NCBI GenBank assembly: GCA_958454405.1 | Contig: CAUEBO010000044.1 | Coordinates: 1-22,490, forward strand | Length of the DNA stretch: 22,490 bases | Origin: an uncultured Eggerthellaceae bacterium | GTDB lineage: Bacteria; Actinomycetota; Coriobacteriia; Coriobacteriales; Eggerthellaceae | Reading direction: 5' to 3' | Part shown: in pieces, positions 1 to 6,878 of the stretch | Numbering within the stretch: position 1 is the first letter of the stretch | Layout of the letters: every line of letters starts with the position of its first letter | The notes under the pieces: generated by a model | The model's database searches: none | What the model was told of the DNA's origin: nothing | Seen by the model: the letters and a program-made list of their open reading frames with translations, nothing else | Made by a program: the position numbers and the translations under genes

Positions 1-82
1 GGCCGCCCTTGTTCGTGAGGGCCGTGAACAGCGTGGACTTGCCGACGTTCGGCAGTCCGACGATACCGATGGATAGCGACAT
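1..82 (-). CDS. ychF: Redox/ribosome-associated GTPase-like ATPase YchF, N-terminal fragment
   Basis: Only the first 27 codons are present; the gene runs off the left edge. The translation begins MSLSIGIVGLPNVGKSTLFT and then reads ALTNKGG, which is the G1/Walker A loop (GLPNVGKST) of the Obg-related YchF/OLA1 family. These proteins bind ribosomes and hydrolyse ATP rather than GTP; that is family knowledge and cannot be tested on this fragment. The ATG at 82 is preceded by a purine-rich ribosome site (GAAGGAAG) and, further up, an extended -10 box. It is separated from the U32 genes upstream by two terminator-like hairpins, so it is probably its own transcription unit. The start and family are well supported by the motif. 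Confidence 0.9.
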   Translation of the reverse strand, partial: MSLSIGIVGLPNVGKSTLFTALTNKGG

Positions 83-120
83 GGGACTTCCTTCTCAAGC
101 GTTTCGAAGCGTATCGTCCT

Positions 121-129
121 ATGATAGCA
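121..129 (-). promoter_or_regulatory. Extended -10 promoter of ychF
   Basis: On the minus strand the sequence reads TGC-TATCAT, an extended -10 element about 39 bases upstream of the ychF ATG. No good -35 was found. The same TGC-TAnnnT layout recurs before other genes in the window. Confidence 0.45.
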
Positions 130-201
130 AAACGCCCGGCCGCGCATGAGCGCGCCGGACGCCATCGCAAAACGCCCTCGGAACGGCCCCTCGGGCGTCT
201 T
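126..201 (-). terminator. Two tandem terminator-like hairpins after the U32 operon
   Basis: Reading the minus strand after the stop at 228, a stem ACGCCC/GGGCGT (172-198) is followed by a short T run. A second GC-rich hairpin (about 136-159) ends in the same GGGCGTTTTGC string, so that 11-base string occurs twice. Position between the end of one gene and the promoter of the next fits transcription termination. Confidence 0.5.
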
Positions 202-227
202 TTGGAAGTTCCTTGCGCGAGCAGGGG

Positions 228-1262
228 TCAGCGATGCTCCGCGCGCGGAAACCGAACTTCGGGGTAATAGCAGATCAAACCATCTGCGCAGCAGCGCTCG
301 CGCTCGGGCGGCACGTGCATGCGGGCAAGGTACTCGCGCTCGTCTGCGCAGTCCCGCGCAATCGCCACGTTCCGCGCAACGGCCCGGATGTCGCGCAGGA
401 TGAAGGACGAGTCGTCCGACCGGCCGACGATCTTCGCCGCCGAGACGCCCGCGTGGAGCAGCCGGTAGACGGCGCACAGGCCGCACGCCGTCTGATGGAA
501 GCGGCCGTACGCCTCGTTGTTCTCGCGCGCCGCCACCGCGAGCTCGGACGCGGATCGCACCTCGCCGGAAGCGGGCCCGATGCCGCCGGCAGGCGCTCCG
601 CCCGCGCCCGCGCCGCCGGACGCGACGAAGAACTCCCGCTCGGCATGCCGCACGTCCCAGCACAGCGCGCTGCGCTCCCTCGCATGGCGCCCCAGGCACA
701 GCCCGTCGGCGAAGATGCAGCCGTTGCGCATGAGGAATGCTTCGTACTCCAGCTCGGGTTCGGCCTCCATGACGGCCTCGATGTCCGCAAGCGAGCAATC
801 GCGCGGGATGATGACGCGCGAGCAGCCGAGCTCGCGGTAGAAGCGGGCGATGCTTGCGTTGTAGACGCCGCACATGGTGGACGCCACCACCTCCAGCCCG
901 CAGTCCGCCGCCGGCTGCACCGCCTCGGGCACCGAGACGATGACGCCTGCGGCGCCGACCTCGGCAAGACGCTCGAAGTACCCGAAGATGAAATCGAGCC
1001 GGGCCCGGTCGTAGAAGTTCGCGTTGAACGTGACGTAGAGCTTCTTCCCGAGGGCCCTCACCTCTTCGACGATGCCGAGCACCTCTTCGAAGCCGTACGG
1101 ATTCGCCTGGCCGCCGAAGCCGGTCATGCGGTTCAGGTCGGCCGCACAGCCGAAACGGTCGCTCCAAGCCGGATCATGGAAGCCGATGTAGAACTCTTCG
1201 CCGCCCGCATCGGCGTACCGCTTCAGATAGGCTCGATCGTTCACGGGCACGAGCGGGTTCAT
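228..1262 (-). CDS. U32-family (peptidase U32-like) Fe-S protein, second of a tandem pair
   Basis: A 344-residue protein of the U32 TIM-barrel family. Members once called collagenases are now known mostly as Fe-S proteins in oxygen-independent hydroxylation (UbiU/UbiV, RlhA, TrhP). Visible landmarks are a barrel strand IVSVPEAV (108-115), IIPRDCSLADI (151-161) and, near the end, AGVSAAKIVGR (271-281), matching the family's terminal AGVdslKIEGR-like signature. Candidate cluster ligands are C182, C189 (a C-x6-C pair), C201 and C260 or C263, a spacing like that of the Fe-S cysteines in UbiU-type members. Extra cysteines (324, 325, 331) lie at the C-terminus. A Gly/Ala-rich loop sits at about 215-232. 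The ATG at 1262 overlaps the TGA of the upstream gene (ATGA), so the two are translationally coupled and may form a heteromer. The substrate cannot be read from the sequence. Confidence 0.85.
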   Translation of the reverse strand: MNPLVPVNDRAYLKRYADAGGEEFYIGFHDPAWSDRFGCAADLNRMTGFGGQANPYGFEEVLGIVEEVRALGKKLYVTFNANFYDRARLDFIFGYFERLAEVGAAGVIVSVPEAVQPAADCGLEVVASTMCGVYNASIARFYRELGCSRVIIPRDCSLADIEAVMEAEPELEYEAFLMRNGCIFADGLCLGRHARERSALCWDVRHAEREFFVASGGAGAGGAPAGGIGPASGEVRSASELAVAARENNEAYGRFHQTACGLCAVYRLLHAGVSAAKIVGRSDDSSFILRDIRAVARNVAIARDCADEREYLARMHVPPERERCCADGLICYYPEVRFPRAEHR

Positions 1263-2161
1263 CGGAGGGCCCCTCCGGATCCGTCCGCCGAAACCGCTTC
1301 GCCGCGATCGCAGGCGGCCCGCCGCACGAGCAGGTCGATCGGCGACACGATCATCCTGAAGTCCTCTCCTTCGAACACCGTGCATCCGTGGTTCGGGAAG
1401 AACACCGTGCGGCCCCATTTGAGCAGCCGCGCCCCTCCGGGAAGCGCGTAGCCGACGGCGCAGCGCACGCATTCCAGCGAGCAGGGATCGTTCGGCCTGA
1501 ACTTGCGGCGAACAGGACGATGCAAGCTCGCCAGCTCGCAGACGGAGCCGGTGGACATGAAGCAGTACGGCACATGGACGCCCACGCGCATCTGCGGCGC
1601 AAGGCCGCGCAGCTGTGCCAGGTCGAGCGCGGCATGGGTCGGGTCGATCTCGACGCCCTGAACCTCGTCCCCCACGTGCGAATCGGTGAGCAAGGCCGAA
1701 ACGGGCACGGAATAGCGGCTTTCGAAGATGTCCGGATACCGGGGGTCGCGCGGCTCCTTCGAAAGCAGACGCCCGACGTTGACCGAGCGGCCGTAGCGCC
1801 CGACGGCGAACGCCAGCATGCCCACGTCGTTCGCCGTGATCTCGTCCAGCACGTCGCCATAGTCGTGCACGAGCCTGTCCACCAGGCCGCATCCGCGCGC
1901 GAGATCGCTCTGGGAGAACACCGGCACGACGAGCGTCGCCGGAATGCGCTCGCGCCGGCAGAGCGAGAAGGCCTCGCGCCACAGCGCATCGGATTGGCGG
2001 AGGAAGTATTGGCCGCAGAAGTACGAGCCGACGTAGAGCCTGCGCACGGAGTCGCGGCCCGCCTCGCGCATGGCGCCCTCCACCAGGCGGGAGAGCGACA
2101 TGCCGCGAAGGCGGGCCGCTTCGGCCACGTCGGCCACGCTGCATGCGGGCACGGACCGCAT
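1259..2161 (-). CDS. Divergent U32-family protein, first of a tandem pair
   Basis: A 300-residue protein, more divergent than its downstream partner but of similar layout: a barrel-like start RRLYVGSYFCGQYFL (40-54), alternating strands and helices, and a late cysteine cluster C190, C198, C217, C221, C224 (PCSLECVRC) that could hold an Fe-S centre. Assignment to U32 rests on this pattern and on the coupling to a clear U32 gene, as in UbiU-UbiV pairs. The ATG at 2161 was chosen because it lies 7 bases after the stop of the repeat-protein gene; there is no strong ribosome site, so translation may depend on ribosomes arriving from upstream. The frame stays open to 2356, but that extension runs antiphase through the repeat protein and looks non-coding. 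A start further in (Met21) is possible. Confidence 0.65.
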   Translation of the reverse strand: MRSVPACSVADVAEAARLRGMSLSRLVEGAMREAGRDSVRRLYVGSYFCGQYFLRQSDALWREAFSLCRRERIPATLVVPVFSQSDLARGCGLVDRLVHDYGDVLDEITANDVGMLAFAVGRYGRSVNVGRLLSKEPRDPRYPDIFESRYSVPVSALLTDSHVGDEVQGVEIDPTHAALDLAQLRGLAPQMRVGVHVPYCFMSTGSVCELASLHRPVRRKFRPNDPCSLECVRCAVGYALPGGARLLKWGRTVFFPNHGCTVFEGEDFRMIVSPIDLLVRRAACDRGEAVSADGSGGALR

Positions 2162-2168
2162 GCAGCGC

Positions 2169-2426
2169 CTACCGGCCGGTTTCCGCGTCGCCGCGACCGT
2201 ACTGCTCGCCCGAGCCGTCGCCGCTGCCGTAACGCTCGCCGGCAGCGTAGCTTTCACCATGGGAGCCCTTGCCGGAGGCGTAGCGTTCCCCGGTTCCCTG
2301 GGAATACCGCTCGTCGGAGGCGCGACCTTCGTCGGAGGCGCGCTCGCCTGCCGCATACCGCTCGCTCTTGCCGGAAGCGTATTGCTCGCCGGAGGCGTAC
2401 TGCTCGTCCTTGTTCTCTTCGGCCAT
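2169..2426 (-). CDS. Short Tyr/Gly/Ser/Glu-rich repeat protein, unknown function
   Basis: An 85-residue hydrophilic protein made almost entirely of degenerate units of the form E-(Q/R/S)-Y-(A/G/S)-x-G, for example EQYASG, ERYAAG, ERYGSG, EQYGRG. Eight tyrosines lie at 10, 16, 24, 41, 49, 60, 66 and 76; between repeats 3 and 4 sit two Tyr-less units (ERASDE, GRASDE). There is no signal peptide, membrane segment or cysteine. A very strong ribosome site AAGGAGGT (2432-2439) lies 5 bases before the second of two adjacent ATG codons, so 2426 is preferred over 2429. Codons differ between repeats (TAC/TAT, CGG/CGC, GCC/GCT) while the residues are kept, which argues for selection on the protein. It is directly upstream of the two U32 genes with a 7-base gap. 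I do not recognise the family. It could be a modification substrate or precursor, or a disordered structural or stress protein. Confidence 0.75.
   Translation of the reverse strand: MAEENKDEQYASGEQYASGKSERYAAGERASDEGRASDERYSQGTGERYASGKGSHGESYAAGERYGSGDGSGEQYGRGDAETGR
2190..2405 (-). repeat. Degenerate tandem repeat coding for E-[QRS]-Y-[AGS]-x-G units
   Basis: The repeated block inside the small gene covers residues 8-79. At DNA level the units are related (GAG-CAG-TAC-GCC-TCC-GGC and variants) but not identical in length or codons, so this is an old, diversified protein repeat and not a recent slippage tract. Confidence 0.75.
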
Positions 2427-2491
2427 CATGGACCTCCTTCAATCGGGTGCCTGCGCCGGCACATCTGCCGGGCGCTCGGAAGCGCGAGGCG

Positions 2492-2497
2492 ATCATA
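2492..2497 (-). promoter_or_regulatory. Candidate -10 box of the repeat-protein/U32 operon
   Basis: The minus strand reads TATGAT about 66 bases upstream of the repeat-protein start. No convincing -35 was seen at 16-18 bases. Position and match are reasonable, but support is from the -10 alone. Confidence 0.35.
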
Positions 2498-2574
2498 GCG
2501 TTCCGCTGCGGGCGGGAAGCCACTTCGCCGTCCCTCTTTACGACCCGTGCCCGCCGCGTAAGGGAACCGACACC

Positions 2575-2588
2575 GCCTGCCGGCAGGC
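2575..2588. promoter_or_regulatory. 14-bp perfect palindrome, possible operator
   Basis: GCCTGCCGGCAGGC reads the same on both strands and lies between the two divergent promoters. It could be a regulator site or a chance GC-rich palindrome; nothing identifies a cognate regulator. Confidence 0.25.
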
Positions 2589-2704
2589 CGCCGAGACGCC
2601 CCGCTGCGCTCCCGCCAAGACCGCACGGTTCTAGCCGGCTCTCGAAGACCGCTCGAAAAGCCTTCCCGAAACGCCGAAATCCTCTCTGGCCCTCCTTCGA
2701 TTTA

Positions 2705-2727
2705 AATGATAGTATTAAAGTATCATT
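2705..2727. promoter_or_regulatory. AT-rich inverted repeat upstream of cydD, possible operator
   Basis: The arms AATGATA and TATCATT are exact reverse complements separated by 9 bases, in a short AT-rich island inside very GC-rich DNA. The centre is roughly 65-70 bases upstream of the predicted cydD transcription start, a usual distance for an activator. It does not match the FNR or Rex consensus closely. Confidence 0.4.
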
Positions 2728-2767
2728 ACAAGGGGCGAAGGCAGGCGGATCGCCCTCGCGGACCCCG

Positions 2768-2776
2768 TGCTACACT
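2768..2776 (+). promoter_or_regulatory. Extended -10 promoter of cydDC
   Basis: TGC-TACACT is an extended -10 about 100 bases upstream of the cydD ATG, with no clear -35. The identical nine bases occur in front of the VOC gene on the other strand. Confidence 0.4.
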
Positions 2777-2876
2777 GTGCTGCACGCGCTGAAAAACGGG
2801 GCGGGCCGGATGGAGGCTCCGCAAGGGACGATCGGACGGCCGCCTCGGCCGACGGGAAGCTGCAAGGGACGAGACG

Positions 2877-4595
2877 ATGATCGACAAGGCCATATTCGCA
2901 CTGCCGGGAGTGCGGCGCGCGCTCGCGCTGCTCGCGGCCCTTTCGGTGCTGCAGGGGCTGTGTATCGTCGGCCAAGCATGGTCCCTCGCAACGGCGCTCA
3001 CCGGCATCTGGAACGCAGGAACGCTTGCCGACCAGGCTCTTTGGATCGCGCTCTTCTTCGCCTGCTTCGTTGCGAAGCAGGCGGCCGTCTACGCCGAGGA
3101 CGCCTACCTCGACGCGTACGCCTACGAGCGCGCCGACGAGCTGCGCCAGGAGCTTTTGCGCAAGGTGTTCGTGACGAAGGCCCAAGTGGTGCAGGACCAC
3201 GGCACGGGCAATGTGGCCGCGGCCGTGCTGGAAGGAGTCGACCAGGTCCAAACGTACTTCCGCCTCATCCTCCCCAAGATCACCGCCATCGCGCTCGTGC
3301 CGCTCGTGGTGCTGGCGTTCACGCTGGCTCTCGACTGGGTGTCGGCGCTCATCATGTTCGTCATGTTCCCCTTCATCGTGCTGTACATGGTCATCCTCGG
3401 CCGGAACGCGAAGGACGCGGCGTCGAAACAGTACCGCTCGTTCCAAGTGCTCTCGAACCACTTCATCGACACGCTGCGCGGCGTGGACACGCTCAAGCTG
3501 TTCGGCGCCGGCAAGCGCCACGGAGCGCGCATCTTCGACGTGAGCGAGCGGTTCCGCGAGGCCACGATGAAGACGCTGCGCTCGGCCACGCTCTCCAGCC
3601 TCGTGCTGGACCTGTTCTCCACGCTCTCCATCGCCGCGGTCGCCTTCATGCTGGGCATGAGGCTGCTCGACGGCTCGGCGCAGCTGTTTCCCGCGCTCGC
3701 CATCCTGGTCATGGTCCCCGAGTACTTCAAGCCCATCCGCACGTTCGCCGCCGACTACCACGCCTCCCTCGACGGGATGAACGCACTCAAGGCCATACAG
3801 GGCATCGTGGGCGCGCCCGACGAGCCCGCGAGCGACGTCGATCTGCCCGCGTGGGGCGCTTCGTCGCGCCTCGAGCTCGCCGATGCAGGCTGCTCCTACC
3901 CCGACCATCGGGCTCTCGAAGGCGTGGACCTTGTCGCCGAGGGCTTCGGAAAGTACGCCATCGTCGGGGCAAGCGGCGCGGGAAAGAGCACGCTCATCAG
4001 CCTGCTCGGCGGCTTCATCGCCCCCGACAGGGGGCGCATCGTCGTGGACGGCGCGCCACTGCCCGACTTCAAGCAGGAAGGATGGCAGCGGCAGATCGTC
4101 TACATCCCGCAGGATCCGTACCTGTTCCACGCGACCCTGCGCGAGAACATCGCGTTCTACCGTCCCGAGGCGACGAGCGCCGAGGTGGATCGCGCCGTGC
4201 GGGTGGTCGGCCTGGACGATCTGGTGGCCGAGCTGCCGGAAGGCCTGGACACGGTGGTGGGGGAAGGGGCGCGGACGCTCTCGGGCGGGCAGGCGCAGCG
4301 GATCGCGCTCGCACGCGCTTTCTTGGACGACACGCGCCGCATCCTGCTGTTCGACGAGCCCACCGCCCACCTCGACATCGAAACGGAGATGGAGCTCAAG
4401 GAGCGGATGCTGCCGCTCATGGAGGGCCGCCTCGTGTTTTTCGCCACGCATCGCCTGCATTGGCTGCACGACATGGACAAGATCGTCGTGCTGGAGGACG
4501 GGCGCATCGCCGAGCTGGGAACGCTCGACGAGCTGAACGCCGCCGGAGGCGCGCTCGCGCGCCTTGCAGCGCAAACGGCATGGGATGCGGCATGA
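2877..4595 (+). CDS. cydD: CydD, ABC exporter subunit for cytochrome bd assembly
   Basis: A 572-residue half-transporter that pairs with CydC in the inner membrane. In known systems CydDC moves thiols (cysteine, glutathione) or haem and is needed to mature cytochrome bd and periplasmic haem proteins. Residues 1-300 form the type-1 ABC membrane domain with about six hydrophobic spans. The ATPase domain follows, with Walker A GASGAGKS (364-371), Q-loop Gln412, signature LSGGQAQR (468-475), Walker B ending LFDEPTAHLD (491-500) and the H-loop His525. The family-typical IPQDPYLF stretch supports CydD. The ATG at 2877 has a purine-rich site AAGGGACGAG before it. Its stop overlaps the cydC start (ATGA). 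Length matches the family. No cydAB genes are in the window. Confidence 0.93.
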   Translation: MIDKAIFALPGVRRALALLAALSVLQGLCIVGQAWSLATALTGIWNAGTLADQALWIALFFACFVAKQAAVYAEDAYLDAYAYERADELRQELLRKVFVTKAQVVQDHGTGNVAAAVLEGVDQVQTYFRLILPKITAIALVPLVVLAFTLALDWVSALIMFVMFPFIVLYMVILGRNAKDAASKQYRSFQVLSNHFIDTLRGVDTLKLFGAGKRHGARIFDVSERFREATMKTLRSATLSSLVLDLFSTLSIAAVAFMLGMRLLDGSAQLFPALAILVMVPEYFKPIRTFAADYHASLDGMNALKAIQGIVGAPDEPASDVDLPAWGASSRLELADAGCSYPDHRALEGVDLVAEGFGKYAIVGASGAGKSTLISLLGGFIAPDRGRIVVDGAPLPDFKQEGWQRQIVYIPQDPYLFHATLRENIAFYRPEATSAEVDRAVRVVGLDDLVAELPEGLDTVVGEGARTLSGGQAQRIALARAFLDDTRRILLFDEPTAHLDIETEMELKERMLPLMEGRLVFFATHRLHWLHDMDKIVVLEDGRIAELGTLDELNAAGGALARLAAQTAWDAA

Positions 4596-6412
4596 GCGCG
4601 CGGACGAACGCAACGGGAGGCCGCGCGGAGGAGGCGGCGAGGAGCAGGCGGCAGCCCGACCGATGGGTCAGGCCCTTCTTCAAGCAGTACCGCAAAGCCC
4701 TGGCCCTGGCCCTCGCCCTGGGCGTGGCCACGTTCGGGTTCGCCTCGGGCCTCATGTTCACCTCGGGCTACCTCATCGCCGCGGCCGCCGAGATGCCGGG
4801 CAGCATCCTCATGATCCACCTTCCCACCGTGTTCGTGCGCGTTTTCGGCATCGGCAAGCCCATCCTCCAATACCTGGAGCGCTTGACCAGCCACGACTGG
4901 GTGCTGCGCATGACCAGCGGCCTGCGCTCCAAGCTCTACGCGGCCATCGAGGGCGACGCGATCCTGTTCAAGCGCACGCGGCGGACCGGCGACGTGCTGG
5001 GGCTTCTTGCCGAGGACATCGGGCACCTGCAGAACCTGTATCTGCGCACGGTGTTCCCCACCGTGGTGGCCTGGCTGCTCACCGTCTGCATCGTCGCAGC
5101 GCTCGGGTTCTTCTCGCCCTGGTTCGCGCTCGCCATGCTGCTCGCGCTGCTCGTGGTGGTGCTGCTCGTGCCGCTGGTCTCCGTGCTGGTCGCCAGCGCG
5201 CGCGTCGCTCGGCGCAAGGCCATGAAGAACGAGCTGTACCGCGAGCTGACCGACAACGTGCTGGGCGCCGCCGATTGGGTCTTCGCGCGGCGCGGCGACG
5301 AGTACCTGGGGCGCTGCCGCGCCTCCCAGCGCGCGCTCCACGACGTCGACGCCGAGCTCAACCGCTTCGCCCGCCGGCGCGACCTGGCCACGACCGCCCT
5401 GTTCGGCGGCATCGCCGTCATGACGCTGGCCTGGGCAACCGGGCAGTTCGGGGGCGTCCACGGCGGCTCGGCGAACTGGGTGGCCGCCATCGTGCTCGGG
5501 TTCTTCCCGCTCATCGACGCGTTCGCCCCCCTCTCCACCGCTGCCGTCGAAGCCGGCGCGTACCGCGATTCCATAGCCCGCCTCAACGAGTTGCCGTTCG
5601 AGAAGCGCGAGGACGAAGCGGCACCCGATCTGCCGGCGGCCGGCTCGCCCCTGGCCATCCGCATCGAGGACGTGCGCTTCTCCTACCCCGGCGCCGCGCG
5701 CGACGTGCTGGACGGCGCGAGCCTGGCCATCGAGCCGGGCGAGCGCGTGGCCGTTCTCGGACGCAGCGGATCGGGCAAGAGCACGCTCGCCTCACTCATC
5801 CGGGGCGATCTGCGCCCCGATGCGGGGAGCGTGACGCTGGGCGGCGCGCCTGCAAGCGCCTTCGGCGACGGCATGGCGCGCTATCTGGGCGTGATCCAGC
5901 AGCAGACGTACCTGTTCAACCGCACGCTCATGGAGAACCTGCGCATCGGGCGCGAGGACGCGACCGAGGACGAGGTTCTCGACGTGCTGGACAAAGTGGG
6001 CCTGGGCGCGCTCGTCGAGCGCTTGCCGGAAGGCCTCGACACGCTGGTCGACGAGGCGGGCATGCGCTTCTCAGGCGGCGAGCGCCACCGCATCGCGCTC
6101 GCGCGGGTGCTTCTGCAGGACGTGCCGATCATCGTCTTGGACGAGCCCACCGTGGGCCTCGACCCCGCCACCGAGCGCGCGCTGCTGGAAACGTTCTTCG
6201 AAACCACGAAGGGCAAGACGCTCATCATGATCACGCACCACCTGCAGGGCGTGGCGAGCATGGACCGCGTCGTCTTCCTCGAAGGCGGGCGCGTCGAGCT
6301 CGAAGGCTCCCCCGCCCACTTGGCGCGCACGAGCGAGCGTTACCGCCGCCTGCTCGCGTTCGATCGCGGCATCGCCGCGCCGGCAACGCCGACGGAACCG
6401 ATTCCGTCGTAG
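4592..6412 (+). CDS. cydC: CydC, ABC exporter subunit for cytochrome bd assembly
   Basis: A 606-residue partner of CydD. After a charged N-terminal tail of about 30 residues, the membrane domain runs from about 35 to 330 and carries CydC-like features such as the GYLIAAAAEMPGSILMIHLP region (59-78) and RVFGIGKP (83-90). The ATPase domain has Walker A GRSGSGKS (390-397), a Q-loop in VIQQQTYLF (434-442), signature FSGGERHR (493-500), Walker B IIVLDEPT (513-520) and H-loop His549. The ATG at 4592 overlaps the cydD TGA, giving one-to-one coupling; another ATG lies 12 bases upstream. No clear T-tract terminator follows. The pair is complete and shows no disruption. Confidence 0.93.
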   Translation: MSARTNATGGRAEEAARSRRQPDRWVRPFFKQYRKALALALALGVATFGFASGLMFTSGYLIAAAAEMPGSILMIHLPTVFVRVFGIGKPILQYLERLTSHDWVLRMTSGLRSKLYAAIEGDAILFKRTRRTGDVLGLLAEDIGHLQNLYLRTVFPTVVAWLLTVCIVAALGFFSPWFALAMLLALLVVVLLVPLVSVLVASARVARRKAMKNELYRELTDNVLGAADWVFARRGDEYLGRCRASQRALHDVDAELNRFARRRDLATTALFGGIAVMTLAWATGQFGGVHGGSANWVAAIVLGFFPLIDAFAPLSTAAVEAGAYRDSIARLNELPFEKREDEAAPDLPAAGSPLAIRIEDVRFSYPGAARDVLDGASLAIEPGERVAVLGRSGSGKSTLASLIRGDLRPDAGSVTLGGAPASAFGDGMARYLGVIQQQTYLFNRTLMENLRIGREDATEDEVLDVLDKVGLGALVERLPEGLDTLVDEAGMRFSGGERHRIALARVLLQDVPIIVLDEPTVGLDPATERALLETFFETTKGKTLIMITHHLQGVASMDRVVFLEGGRVELEGSPAHLARTSERYRRLLAFDRGIAAPATPTEPIPS

Positions 6413-6520
6413 AGACCGCAGCCAGCGACGCTGCAGCGAACATCGCAGCCGTGCCCGACCGCGGGCCGTGCCCGGCGCGAGCGCCCGCGATCAAGATCAG
6501 CCGGCGCCGGGCAAAATCAG

Positions 6521-6669
6521 AGATGACCGAAAACGCGGTCGAATGCGCAGTCCGCGGGGCCGATCCACGTCTTTCACGCACCTCGATCGCGCAAAACGCC
6601 TGGTCGAGAAATCCGCGTGCCCAGTTTCGAGCTCGGCGACTGCACATTCGACCGCGTTTTCGGTCATCT
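6521..6669. repeat. 149-bp element with 32-bp terminal inverted repeats (MITE-like or structured intergenic repeat)
   Basis: The arm at 6521-6552 is the reverse complement of the arm at 6638-6669 with one mismatch in 32 bases, separated by 85 bases. Each arm read inward starts AGATGACCGAAAACGCGGTC, so both strands contain an ATG-ACC-GAA-AAC start-like string and yield mirror-image pseudo-ORFs (MTENAVEC...). No transposase is encoded and no target-site duplication is obvious. It could be a non-autonomous transposable repeat or a long RNA hairpin at the 3' end of cydDC. Confidence 0.65.
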
Positions 6670-6706
6670 GCGGTTCGGGCGGCTGCACGAGCGATCGACA
6701 GGCCTC

Positions 6707-6736
6707 CTTCGAGCCGGAAACCCTCCCGGCTCGAAG
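6707..6736. terminator. Hairpin between cydC and the hydrolase gene, possible terminator
   Basis: Arms CTTCGAGCCGG and CCGGCTCGAAG (11 bp, perfect) enclose an 8-base loop. There is no T tract on either side, so factor-independent termination is uncertain. Confidence 0.35.
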
Positions 6737-6777
6737 CGTGTGGCTTGCGCGGCGCGGTGCGAGCCGCAGATCGCATA

Positions 6778-6786
6778 TGCTACGAT
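6778..6786 (+). promoter_or_regulatory. Extended -10 promoter of the hydrolase cassette
   Basis: TGC-TACGAT lies about 93 bases upstream of the hydrolase ATG; the -35 is not evident. It belongs to the TGC-TAnnnT group seen across the window. Confidence 0.35.
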
Positions 6787-6878
6787 ACCTTTTGGAAAAC
6801 GACGGCTCGGGCATCTGCGCCGCGCAGGCGGCGAGCCGGCACGCGTTCGCCGCCGCTCTTGGAAAGGACGGCATCGCC

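Larger units (their letters stand above)
2430..2876. other. Divergent intergenic region between the repeat-protein operon and cydD
   Basis: This 447-base gap holds control signals for both sides and no convincing gene. It contains a minus-strand -10 for the repeat-protein operon, a 14-bp perfect palindrome at 2575-2588, an AT-rich dyad at 2705-2727 and an extended -10 for cydD at 2768-2776. Short open frames here have no ribosome sites or recognisable composition. Confidence 0.6.
6413..6878. other. Gene-free region after cydC with an inverted-repeat element
   Basis: This 466-base stretch holds a long hairpin pair (9-bp arms at 6470-6478 and 6504-6512), a 149-bp element bounded by 32-bp inverted repeats (6521-6669), an 11-bp-arm hairpin (6707-6736) and an extended -10 for the next gene. 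Open frames across it lack ribosome sites and resemble mirror images created by the inverted repeats. Confidence 0.6.

Noticed and set aside
2162..2356. N-terminal extension of the upstream U32-like gene to 2356
   Set aside because: It overlaps the repeat protein in another frame and is a Pro/Ala/Thr-rich string without family similarity.
2190..2405. CRISPR-like or VNTR array in the repeat gene
   Set aside because: Units are coding, irregular in length and lack identical repeats with unique spacers.
2070..2498. Plus-strand 142-codon frame rich in Ala/Gly/Leu opposite the repeat protein
   Set aside because: It is the antisense image of the repeat gene; its hydrophobic look comes from reverse-reading the repeats, and there is no ribosome site.
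1388..4591. A plus-strand frame open from 1388 through the cydC frame (over 1,600 codons to 6412)
   Set aside because: Only the part from 4592 is coding (cydC). The earlier part runs antisense to U32 genes and out of frame over cydD with Arg/Ala-rich random composition, a by-product of high GC.
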